From assembly GCA_017522915.1 (NCBI GenBank), contig JAFWXX010000008.1, positions 1-56,669 of the forward strand: DNA of 56,669 nt, written 5' to 3'. Origin of the DNA: Bacteroidaceae bacterium (GTDB taxonomy: Bacteria; Bacteroidota; Bacteroidia; Bacteroidales; Bacteroidaceae). Position numbers and translations under genes: made by a program. This document shows positions 18,092 through 26,389 of this stretch, piece after piece; positions within the stretch are counted from its first letter, which is position 1; each line of letters opens with the position of its first letter. Below the pieces are notes generated by a model. The model did no database searches and was not told the DNA's origin. It was given only the letters and a program-made list of their open reading frames with translations.

Positions 18092-19279
18092 ATGGGTTTG
18101 TTGAAAGAGAAATACGCCAAATATGACTTGCCACAAAGGTTTATGGCAATGGGAGTATATCCTTATTTCCGTTGCATTGAGAGCGAGCAGGATACGGAAG
18201 TGCTGATGAGCGGAAAGAAAGTCCTGATGTTTGGCTCTAACTCATATATGGGCTTGACCAATCATCCGAGAATTAAGGAAGCTGCGATAGCGGCAACTCG
18301 CAAGTACGGTACAGGATGTGCCGGTTCGCGTTTCCTTAACGGAACCTTGGATATTCACTTGCAGTTGGAAAATGAACTTGCTCAATTTGTAGGAAAGGAC
18401 GAGGCTTTGGTATATTCAACAGGTTTCCAGGTGAATCTGGGTGTACTTTCTTGTGTTACTGGCCGTAAGGATACCATTATCTGCGATGAGCTTGACCATG
18501 CCTCGATTGTAGATGGCCGTCGCTTGTCGTTCTCTACTGTACGCAAGTTCAGGCATAACGATATGGAAGGCCTGGAGCGGGAATTGCAGGCATGTGATCC
18601 GGCTACAATAAAGATGATTGTCGTTGACGGTGTCTTCAGCATGGAGGGTGATATAGCCAATCTGCCCGAAATTGTACGCCTGAAGAATAAGTACAATGCA
18701 AGCATATTCGTTGACGAAGCTCACGGATTGGGCGTTTTGGGCCGCCAGGGCCGTGGTACAGCCGACCATTTTGGAGTAACGGATGATGTTGATTTGCTTA
18801 TGGGCACATTCAGCAAGTCGTTGGCGACTATTGGCGGTTTCGTTGCGGGTGACAAAGAGGTGATAAACTATATACGCCACAACTCACGTTCGTATATGTT
18901 CAGCGCAAGCAATACTCCGGCTGCTACTGCAGCTGCACTTGAGGCATTGCATATTATTCAGGAAGAACCTGAAAGACTTGAGAATTTGTGGAACATGACC
19001 AACTATACATTGAAGAGTTTCCGCGAGATAGGATTTGAGATAGGCAATACATCGACACCTATCATTCCAATCTATATCCGCGATACAGACAAGACATTCC
19101 TTGTGACAAAGTTGTTATGGGATGCCGGTGTTTTTGTCAATCCGGTTGTTCCGCCGGCATGTTCTCCTCAGGATACTCTCATTCGCTTCTCTCTTATGGC
19201 TACCCATACAAAGGAGCAGATAGACAGAGCTATGGAGATAATGGTACCAATCTTCAAAAAGTTGGAGATTATTAAGTAA
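18092..19279 (+). CDS. spt: Serine palmitoyltransferase-type PLP enzyme (alpha-oxoamine synthase)
   Basis: This 395-residue PLP enzyme of the alpha-oxoamine synthase family has the aminotransferase class I/II core: GSNSYMGLTNHPRIKEAA, GTGCAGSRFLNGT, the PLP-stacking region DELDHASIVDGRR, VDEAHGLGVLG, and the Schiff-base Lys242 in TFSKSLATIGGF. Family members make 3-ketosphinganine (SPT), 2-amino-3-ketobutyrate (Kbl) or 7-keto-8-aminopelargonate (BioF). The N-terminus (MGLLKEKYAKYDLPQRF) and the monocistronic context match Bacteroides/Porphyromonas SPT, which starts sphingolipid synthesis from serine and palmitoyl-CoA. Kbl is the main alternative, but no threonine dehydrogenase is nearby. Family certain, substrate likely. 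Confidence 0.85.
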   Translation: MGLLKEKYAKYDLPQRFMAMGVYPYFRCIESEQDTEVLMSGKKVLMFGSNSYMGLTNHPRIKEAAIAATRKYGTGCAGSRFLNGTLDIHLQLENELAQFVGKDEALVYSTGFQVNLGVLSCVTGRKDTIICDELDHASIVDGRRLSFSTVRKFRHNDMEGLERELQACDPATIKMIVVDGVFSMEGDIANLPEIVRLKNKYNASIFVDEAHGLGVLGRQGRGTADHFGVTDDVDLLMGTFSKSLATIGGFVAGDKEVINYIRHNSRSYMFSASNTPAATAAALEALHIIQEEPERLENLWNMTNYTLKSFREIGFEIGNTSTPIIPIYIRDTDKTFLVTKLLWDAGVFVNPVVPPACSPQDTLIRFSLMATHTKEQIDRAMEIMVPIFKKLEIIK

Positions 19280-19292
19280 GAATATAAGTTTT

Positions 19293-19365
19293 CGGGGTGT
19301 AGCGCAGTTGGTAGCGCATCTGGTTTGGGACCAGGGGGTCGCAGGTTCGAATCCTGTCACCCCGA
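19293..19365 (+). tRNA. tRNA-Pro (anticodon TGG), copy 1
   Basis: A cloverleaf folds with acceptor CGGGGTG/CACCCCG, D arm GCGC/GCGC, anticodon loop TTTGGGA (anticodon TGG) and T loop TTCGAAT. The 3' CCA is not encoded. It starts 13 bp after spt. Confidence 0.95.
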
Positions 19366-19444
19366 CAACTTAAGAGAGTGCTGATGATTGACGGGCTTGG
19401 CACTTTGTGAATAGCCGCAACGTCAGTTGCAGTAATCCGTTATT

Positions 19445-19517
19445 CGGGGTGTAGCGCAGTTGGTAGCGCATCTGGTTTGGGACCAGGGGGTCGCAGGTTC
19501 GAATCCTGTCACCCCGA
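19445..19517 (+). tRNA. tRNA-Pro (anticodon TGG), copy 2
   Basis: Identical in sequence to copy 1. The spacer before it (79 bp) shares blocks such as GATTGACGGGCTTG with the next spacer, so the whole unit was duplicated. Confidence 0.95.
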
Positions 19518-19597
19518 CGAATTTTGAGAGGTGTCATTGATTGACGGGCTTGACACTTGTAAGTAGCTGCAGCGTCAGCTGTTAGTAATCCGTTATT

Positions 19598-19670
19598 CGG
19601 GGTGTAGCGCAGTTGGTAGCGCATCTGGTTTGGGACCAGGGGGTCGCAGGTTCGAATCCTGTCACCCCGA
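19598..19670 (+). tRNA. tRNA-Pro (anticodon TGG), copy 3
   Basis: Identical to copies 1 and 2, 80 bp after copy 2. A terminator follows 8 bp later. Confidence 0.95.
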
Positions 19671-19677
19671 CAATAGA

Positions 19678-19731
19678 CAGTCTCTGCTTTATTCAATTAT
19701 TCTTGAAAAGCAGAGGCTGTTTCCTTTTTTA
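19678..19731 (+). terminator. Terminator of the tRNA-Pro cluster
   Basis: A 13-bp stem (CAGTCTCTGCTTT/AAAGCAGAGGCTG, one G-T pair) is followed by TTTCCTTTTTT. The rest of 19732-20012 is AT-rich leader with a possible promoter and no gene I can support. Confidence 0.85.
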
Positions 19732-19876
19732 TTGAACTTGTGCGGGATCTTAAGGCTCAAATAGTCTGTGTCTGTCTGGTGCATTAATGACCTCGAAAGA
19801 TGCATTGGGCTATAGCCCGGCTTTACTTCCAATTCTTTGAAAATTAGATTGTTGATTTTGAAAAATCTTTTTTTTA

Positions 19877-19909
19877 TTTCGCTGTTTTTGATAATTTTTT
19901 GTATTTTTG
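19877..19909 (+). promoter_or_regulatory. Promoter of the giant secreted protein gene
   Basis: TTTC (19877-19880), 21 bp and TATTTTTG (19902-19909), which fits the -7 consensus. The leader would be about 95 bases. The region is very T-rich, so chance matches are possible. Confidence 0.4.
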
Positions 19910-20012
19910 CCAAAATATACGCTGTTTTGAAGTGCTCTTTGCATTCTTTGTAAAGAATATTCAAAAAGTGTTGATATACAATGGCAAATATTGAAAATAA
20001 ACTATAAAACAG

Positions 20013-23000
20013 ATGAAAACAAGGAATTTATCTTTATGCTTGCTCTTCCTGATGTTGGGAACTGCAACAGCATGGGCCGACAAGTACTATCGTGTGAAGT
20101 ATTCTGCCGGGACCAAGTACCGTGTCGATGCTATCGAACAAGGTAAAGAGTACATGATTTTCAACACCGCCCACAATCCTACAAACCACGAAGACCGCAC
20201 GGGTTTTCTCTATAGTGATGGTTACAAACTCCAACTTCGCAAGTATCGCGATCAAGACGTGCACATCTACAACGAGTGCTTTATCTTTACTCCGGAGACA
20301 GTGGAGGCTAAAACGATTGAACTCACCGATAACACTGATCCTGAAAATCCAAATCAGAAGCAGACATTCACCTATTACAAGGTATTCATGAAAATGAAGA
20401 ACAACTCCACTTATGTCAATATTGATGGAGAAACATCCGAGTCCAAACAGGCGAATGCAAAGTACCTTTACATCTATCCTTTCGATGCTGCAAGGTATGG
20501 CGATTCCTATAACAGAAATGAGAGTGACTGGAGTAGAGTTCTAACAGAGAATAATACTATTAAGCAGGCTGTTGTATATTCCGAGAGTGCCGACTATACA
20601 AAAGTATATCCTCACGATGTAACATCGGTAAACAAAGTCTTTATAATCAGTGATAAGGATATTGCCGATGGCATGACCGATGCGAAATATTGGAATGGTA
20701 ACGGTACTACTTTTGCCACTTGGAGTGATGGTCATCCATTTGCATTTTATCAGGTAGAAGAGGCTACATGGGATAACGAGTTAAGTATCCAAGACCTTCA
20801 CATCTACAGCCGTTGCGACCTCTATTCGGCTCAGAAGATTTATGGTTTAGTGCAGGATCCAAGCAAAATAAAGTCTTATCCTACCGATGCCGTATATTAT
20901 CCGAATGGCTACACGGGTGAGGGAGTGTTCAATGACCTCATCGACGGTAACCAATATACCTATAACATTACCGATTGGAGAAGCGATGACTCAGGCAATC
21001 CGCACTATTACCAGATAGATTTGGGCAAGAGTGTCAATGAACTTCGCCTTTATATGAAAAAACGCCCTAATGGCGATCACGCTCCTAAAGAAGTAGAAGT
21101 TTGGGTATCGGCAACCGAAGGAGGTCCATATGAAAAGAAGGTTGAAGGAATAACTACAACTTTGGAAAATAATTATGAATATCTTACCAATGTTATTTCA
21201 TTGGGCGAAAGTTACCAGTATATCCGCATATATGCTTCGGAGAGAACAAAGAGTGAACAGTGCATTGCGTTGTCCGAACTTTATGTTCTGCCTAATACAA
21301 AACTTATCGAAGATGCCAAGGACTACCTCGATGCTACATTGCCGGTAAGTCAAACCGCTGCAGAACTCCAGAAACTTATTGGCCGATACAACGCAGAGGC
21401 ACCCGACGTGAGGCTTCTTTCGGGTGTGCCCATTCCCGGTAATAAATACCGCATTTATGCCGATACTTATTCCGGTGGTGCTTATGTTAGCCGTGAGTTG
21501 TACACCGATGGAAAGGATTTGATAACCGGTGGCACTTATCTTGAACTTAATAGTGAGGACGATAAGGAGAAGTACGAGTGGATATGCGAATCCACTCCCG
21601 ATGGCAAGCTCGTATTCCGCAGTGTATTAGAACCAACTAAGTACCTTGCCAATGCAGGCATTACAACTGATATAGAAGAGGCAAAATGGACAATAAACAC
21701 AAATGAAACAAATCATCATGGTGTGCCATTGAAGAATAGACACGGACAGTACCTATCTATTAACAACCAAGACTATACTTGGATGGGTGATGTTAAATCA
21801 CCTCAGAATCAGACTGTTCCATTCTCATATACCAATAATAAGGGTACCGATGACACAACCGATGATGAAGTTGTTACAATTGACAGTGGAATTTGTACCG
21901 ACTTTGTATTCCTTCCTATTGAAGTAGATGCCGATGAAATAAGAGTGACAATTGACGCCAACGACCTTGTAAAGCGTAATACAACACTCACATTCGGCGG
22001 TGATGCCTACACAATGCCGTTCTCACGAATACTCACCGAAGGTGGAACAATGCCTAAATTGACATTACACTGTAATGACAACTACTTGCACGCATTTGCA
22101 AAAACTACAGTAAATGGTGCTGATGTTGACGTTGTCAGTGATAATGGCAATGAACTTGATTTTACATTCACTAAGCAAAATGACAATGCATACGTAGAGG
22201 TTCTTTTTAATGTAAGGGCTCCATTCGAGTATTCCGACGAAAACACAAAGAAACTCTATCGCATAAAGAATATGATGCCTGTTGGTGCTGGTCAAAAGGT
22301 TGCTCCCCAGCGTGCCGATGTGCCCATAGGTGATGATGGCCCTGTATCGACAGCAAGGTATAATTATGCTAAGTTCGATACAAGGAGCACAAATATGGTG
22401 CTTATTGACGAGACTCTTACCCCTGCCGAGTCGTTCTTCTACTTCACTACCGGTGAAACAGAAGACGTAGAGTACAAGAGAGTATTTATCCACAGTGCCG
22501 TTACAACGATGAAATTTTCTACCATAAATGAGTGGAACGATGCCGGTCGTGGATATTATGTGTTGCCTAACGCCACATCTAATAACACTTATGTTGGTTA
22601 CAATATCTCGCAGATTATGCTCGATGATGTAAACAACCCAAGCAGTTTGAGTGCCGATTTCACATTAGGTACAGTTGTGATGAATCAGGCCGAGAATAAT
22701 GCTTCGGCATGGTTTTTCGAGGAGGTTGATGAGGCTAAAGCAAAAACAGAACTGAATAATTATATTACCAAAAAGATTGAAGAAATAGAAGATTATATGT
22801 CTGATATTGGAATGCATTTTGGTTATGATAATTCAAAAATAGATAAGTATAATACCCTTGTCAAGAACGTAAAAGAAAATATATCTGCAGTCGATGTTAC
22901 TTTCCTTGTTGAAAAGGCACAGGAGCTCCACATGATTGAGCATGAGATAAAGTATTCACTTTTGGCACTTCCTGAAGTTTCTGACGAGAGCAAGATGGAT

Positions 23001-26000
23001 GAAGCCAATAGTTATGCCAATCCCAAGTGGTACTATGTGAAGAACGTGAAGAGTGTCAATCACTATGCAACATATAACGGTGTCGATAATCTGATGAAAC
23101 TCCAGCAGAGAAATAGCTGGGGTGATATGACACTAAGCAACCTCTTCTACATAGCCGGAGAAATTAAAGATGATGAAGTTACCGATAACCGTGATATAAT
23201 CGATAAGTATTTCGAGGGTCACATTCACAATTTCATGGCAAAGAACGATACAACGCTTCTTGGTGTGAACGAGACCATTTTCGAGGATATTACTTTTTCG
23301 GGTTCCGGTGGTGAATCTGCCGAACATGTACACACAAGGGAGGTACTCGATTCCGACTCATGGAAGATTACCGCAGAATTTACATCAAACGGTACCAATG
23401 CCAACCACTATGGTACAGCATTGCTTGTTGCCAATTCAGAGGGTAATCCGAATGGTACCAGTTTCAGCAAGGGTTTCCAAATTTATTTGGGATCTGATGG
23501 TTATGTTATGCTGAAGGCCGGTAATGTTTCGACCGACCAGTATGCATTCAAGCACACTCAGGGTGCAAGCTCATACATAAAGGTCGTGATTACTTGCAAC
23601 CAGAAGCGTCTGCAAGTAACTGTAACAAACTCGCTTGGTCAGGAACTGTCTATTGATGATACAGAGCATCGTTATAATAATACAAAGAATACAAACGATT
23701 ATATCGATTGTCCGGGAATTGAGCCTATTTCATGTCTTGCAAGTTTCTTCCCCGGTGCAGGTGTTACACTTGAGAGCCTCAAGGGTGAAAATGTTTTGGC
23801 TATGAAATGGGATAAGCACGATGAGGAACATCTTGGTAAGGATAAGTGGTTTATTCTTCCTTCTTCAAATATCCAGTATCCCGGTCTTGCTATTGTGATG
23901 GATGGTGCCGATGACAGAAATATGGGTTGGACAAACGTTGCAGCAGAGAACAGAGAAATCTTTACAAACCTTGGCAGCAACGACAATAGCACATGGCAGT
24001 TTGAACGCGTACAGAATTTTGACGAGCACCTTGATGAACTGATTGCAATGTATAACATGGACAACGTTGTTATATATGATAAGGAACTCGTTGAACTCTT
24101 TAATACAATTGAAAAGGGCAAGACTATTATCTATGATGATAATTATAATGGTACTGCAGTTGAGGAGGCCGCTTTCAACGAAATCTATGCTCTCCTCAGA
24201 AGCTACAGCGGTCCTAAGCCCGAAGAACTCAAGGCACCTAAGCCCGGCAAGTTATACGCAATACATCACGTACCTCACCTCATGACTAATGACATGGCGG
24301 TAACCGAACACAATGTTGTTAAGGTTGACAAGGATGTAAATATTGGCAATGAATATGACAGCCGTGGTGTATGGTACTTCGAGGGAACAGAGCAGGATGG
24401 TTTCTTTGCTCTGAACGATAAACTCATGCTCAAGAACTTGCACACTCAGAGCTATGTTAATGCAAGTGGCTTGACTATAGATTCTTTGAAACTGAATGCT
24501 TCAGCAGGTACTGCTGTTACATTTGAAAAGGTGCGTGCAGCCGAAGTGCACTTGAAGTTCAATGGCCAAAAACTTACAACAAGTAACTGGTGGAAGGATG
24601 CTAAGGAGATGACAGATTATATTGTATCGAACGACACAGAACTTGCTGAACCTGTTTATGCAGGAGCAAGCTTCAGTCATAAGGATGGTGCTGCATCAAG
24701 CGTTACCGTAACCGCTACCAACTACAATAATGTAGAGATACAGGGTATAGATATAAAGGGTTATATCGGTGGCGCTGATATTGAAACATACCTTAATAAA
24801 GGTGCAATCAAGGATAGAGGTATCCTGTGTCCTAATGTAAACGGAAACACCAGCCCTAATATTGAATTTGTAATTACATACAATGGCTTGGCCGAAAATG
24901 CATTGTACAATAAAATTGCACTCGATATCCATGCTTTGAACAGCAATGGTAACTATCAGTCGCCAACTGATGATGTGCCTCGCCAGTGGAATATTACTAT
25001 ATTCTGCAAAGAAGAAGATAGCGATACTTATAATGAGACAGGAAAGTTGACAAATATTGACATTGCTGCGGGCATAACAGGAGCCCACAAAGTATGGAAT
25101 ATTCCAATTAGTGCAAAGAGCGATCAAAATGGTAACTTGACAATAAAAATTCAGGCAACTAAGGGTTCAGAAAATGATGATTGTTATTTCGGTATTTCGG
25201 ATGTTGCAATATCAGGCAATAACAACCGCCACGACACATGGTATATCGAGGAGATTAAAGAGCCAACGACAAAGGTTTATCATGAGACATCAACAGCAGC
25301 ACATGGCCATGCTACATTGATGCTCGGTTTCAATGCAAAGATTCCAACAGGTGTCGATGCTTTCTATGCAAAGACTCATGGAGATATCAGAGACGACCGT
25401 TATATCTCAATGACCTCTATCGGTGAACCGGGAGAAAGCAACCGCATACTCCCTGCTAACACAGCAGTGATGATATGTAACCATAATTCAGAAGCTGTTG
25501 CCAAGACACATAAGTTCTATTACAGCGATGAAGAGGTAGAACCGATTGCCGAAAAGAACGATAATTATGTACATGGCGTGCTTTGGAATACTATTGTAGA
25601 TTGTTCTTCTTATGATACAACCGACTTTAATGGCGACGGAGATGCCGATGGCGATGTTGGCATTTACATGTTGCTTGATAATAAACCTACTGCCAAACTC
25701 TATTGGATATATGAGGAACGTAGTGCGGACGGTTCTATAAAAGATGGTGATAAGAATACCGATAATGGTGGATATATTCTCTGTAAGGCAAACAGATGTT
25801 TTATGGTATTGCCGAAGATAGTTTCAGGCAACAAGTCTTCGTTCTCTTTGCGTTTCGACTTTAACGAGACAACAGATATCGAGGATATTGAAGATACTTC
25901 AAGAGGCGAGCTAATAGAAACCATCTACGACCTTCAGGGCAGAAGACTCAATGATATTAGCCGACCGGGTATATATATAATTAATGGCAAGAAAGTTTTT

Positions 26001-26009
26001 ATCAAATAA
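20013..26009 (+). CDS. Giant secreted multidomain protein with discoidin-like and lectin-like modules
   Basis: The 1998-residue protein has a signal peptide (about 1-22, cleavage after AWA). Visible parts are beta-rich modules in the first 280 residues; an F5/8 type C (discoidin)-like domain at about 296-428; a ricin-like beta-trefoil region at about 470-600; a helical stretch at about 905-985; a concanavalin/LamG-like domain at about 1096-1215; a repeat of the N-terminal type (GKLYAIHHVP) near 1410; an acidic calcium-loop-like DFNGDGDADGD near 1870; and a C-terminal tail IYDLQGRRLN...GIYIINGKKVFIK. I found no catalytic domain. The tail and modules are shared with the GH89 protein downstream. 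It is probably a surface or secreted carbohydrate-binding protein. A peptide gene follows 5 bp after the stop. Confidence 0.85.
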   Translation: MKTRNLSLCLLFLMLGTATAWADKYYRVKYSAGTKYRVDAIEQGKEYMIFNTAHNPTNHEDRTGFLYSDGYKLQLRKYRDQDVHIYNECFIFTPETVEAKTIELTDNTDPENPNQKQTFTYYKVFMKMKNNSTYVNIDGETSESKQANAKYLYIYPFDAARYGDSYNRNESDWSRVLTENNTIKQAVVYSESADYTKVYPHDVTSVNKVFIISDKDIADGMTDAKYWNGNGTTFATWSDGHPFAFYQVEEATWDNELSIQDLHIYSRCDLYSAQKIYGLVQDPSKIKSYPTDAVYYPNGYTGEGVFNDLIDGNQYTYNITDWRSDDSGNPHYYQIDLGKSVNELRLYMKKRPNGDHAPKEVEVWVSATEGGPYEKKVEGITTTLENNYEYLTNVISLGESYQYIRIYASERTKSEQCIALSELYVLPNTKLIEDAKDYLDATLPVSQTAAELQKLIGRYNAEAPDVRLLSGVPIPGNKYRIYADTYSGGAYVSRELYTDGKDLITGGTYLELNSEDDKEKYEWICESTPDGKLVFRSVLEPTKYLANAGITTDIEEAKWTINTNETNHHGVPLKNRHGQYLSINNQDYTWMGDVKSPQNQTVPFSYTNNKGTDDTTDDEVVTIDSGICTDFVFLPIEVDADEIRVTIDANDLVKRNTTLTFGGDAYTMPFSRILTEGGTMPKLTLHCNDNYLHAFAKTTVNGADVDVVSDNGNELDFTFTKQNDNAYVEVLFNVRAPFEYSDENTKKLYRIKNMMPVGAGQKVAPQRADVPIGDDGPVSTARYNYAKFDTRSTNMVLIDETLTPAESFFYFTTGETEDVEYKRVFIHSAVTTMKFSTINEWNDAGRGYYVLPNATSNNTYVGYNISQIMLDDVNNPSSLSADFTLGTVVMNQAENNASAWFFEEVDEAKAKTELNNYITKKIEEIEDYMSDIGMHFGYDNSKIDKYNTLVKNVKENISAVDVTFLVEKAQELHMIEHEIKYSLLALPEVSDESKMDEANSYANPKWYYVKNVKSVNHYATYNGVDNLMKLQQRNSWGDMTLSNLFYIAGEIKDDEVTDNRDIIDKYFEGHIHNFMAKNDTTLLGVNETIFEDITFSGSGGESAEHVHTREVLDSDSWKITAEFTSNGTNANHYGTALLVANSEGNPNGTSFSKGFQIYLGSDGYVMLKAGNVSTDQYAFKHTQGASSYIKVVITCNQKRLQVTVTNSLGQELSIDDTEHRYNNTKNTNDYIDCPGIEPISCLASFFPGAGVTLESLKGENVLAMKWDKHDEEHLGKDKWFILPSSNIQYPGLAIVMDGADDRNMGWTNVAAENREIFTNLGSNDNSTWQFERVQNFDEHLDELIAMYNMDNVVIYDKELVELFNTIEKGKTIIYDDNYNGTAVEEAAFNEIYALLRSYSGPKPEELKAPKPGKLYAIHHVPHLMTNDMAVTEHNVVKVDKDVNIGNEYDSRGVWYFEGTEQDGFFALNDKLMLKNLHTQSYVNASGLTIDSLKLNASAGTAVTFEKVRAAEVHLKFNGQKLTTSNWWKDAKEMTDYIVSNDTELAEPVYAGASFSHKDGAASSVTVTATNYNNVEIQGIDIKGYIGGADIETYLNKGAIKDRGILCPNVNGNTSPNIEFVITYNGLAENALYNKIALDIHALNSNGNYQSPTDDVPRQWNITIFCKEEDSDTYNETGKLTNIDIAAGITGAHKVWNIPISAKSDQNGNLTIKIQATKGSENDDCYFGISDVAISGNNNRHDTWYIEEIKEPTTKVYHETSTAAHGHATLMLGFNAKIPTGVDAFYAKTHGDIRDDRYISMTSIGEPGESNRILPANTAVMICNHNSEAVAKTHKFYYSDEEVEPIAEKNDNYVHGVLWNTIVDCSSYDTTDFNGDGDADGDVGIYMLLDNKPTAKLYWIYEERSADGSIKDGDKNTDNGGYILCKANRCFMVLPKIVSGNKSSFSLRFDFNETTDIEDIEDTSRGELIETIYDLQGRRLNDISRPGIYIINGKKVFIK

Positions 26010-26014
26010 AATGA

Positions 26015-26203
26015 ATGAAGATGAAAAAGATATATAATAGTCCAGAAATTGAAATATTGGAAATCTCAGTCGAGTCAATAATGGTGACAAAGTCTCCTGA
26101 AACAGCTCCGGGTGATGAAGACGATGAAGGTCGAGGCAATGATGTGGGCGGAACTGCCAATGAGTACCGTGGCGACTGGGAAAATATTTGGGGCAATATG
26201 TGA
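26015..26203 (+). CDS. Small peptide MKKIYNSPEIEILEIS type, unknown function
   Basis: This 62-residue peptide (60 if the ATG at 26021 is used) starts 5 bp after the giant gene, so the two are probably co-translated. It has a basic, mostly beta-prone N-terminal part (MKKIYNSPEIEILEIS), a short middle, an acidic/Gly-rich stretch (GDEDDEGRGNDVGG), and a Trp-containing end (RGDWENIWGNM). Short proteins beginning MKK-Y-x-x-P-E and ending in an Arg-Gly-x-Trp segment are common in Bacteroidales genomes, as I recall, with no known function. There is no signal peptide and no Cys. A leader-plus-core peptide is one possible reading. Confidence 0.6.
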   Translation: MKMKKIYNSPEIEILEISVESIMVTKSPETAPGDEDDEGRGNDVGGTANEYRGDWENIWGNM

Positions 26204-26217
26204 TAAATGTGGAAAAT

Positions 26218-26352
26218 GGAGAACTTTTTAGTATTCCTTAATACTCCTTAGTTCTCCATAGTCACTAAGTGCAAATGACAGAGATTTCTCACATACGTTC
26301 GAAATGACAACGTTGGTGTCATCCCGACAGAGCGTAGCGACGAGGGACCTCA
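26218..26352. repeat. Structured intergenic stretch with a repeat-like unit
   Basis: A two-part hairpin (GGAGAACT/AGTTCTCC with inner AGTATT/AATACT, 26218-26257) is followed by ATGACAACGTTGGTGTCAT (26304-26322), itself an inverted repeat, and by CATCCCGACAGAGCGTAGCG and neighbouring bases, which resemble dispersed intergenic repeats of Bacteroidales. No T-run, no promoter match and no gene are seen up to the next start at 26390. Confidence 0.5.
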
Positions 26353-26389
26353 AGAAGTAGAGAGAATAAAACAATTAAATAACTATAAT

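Larger units (their letters stand above)
19293..19670. repeat. Tandem array of about 152-bp tRNA-Pro units
   Basis: Three identical 73-base tRNA genes alternate with two diverged spacers of 79 and 80 bp that can still be aligned. This is the pattern of a tandem gene duplication kept uniform in the tRNA part. Confidence 0.85.

Noticed and set aside
19293..19670. Regularly spaced repeats resembling a CRISPR array
   Set aside because: The repeats fold as tRNA-Pro and the spacers are related to each other.
19689..19964. Minus-strand open frame of 91 codons behind the tRNA cluster
   Set aside because: AT-rich chance frame that overlaps the tRNA terminator and the leader of the giant gene; Lys/Ile-rich product without a motif.
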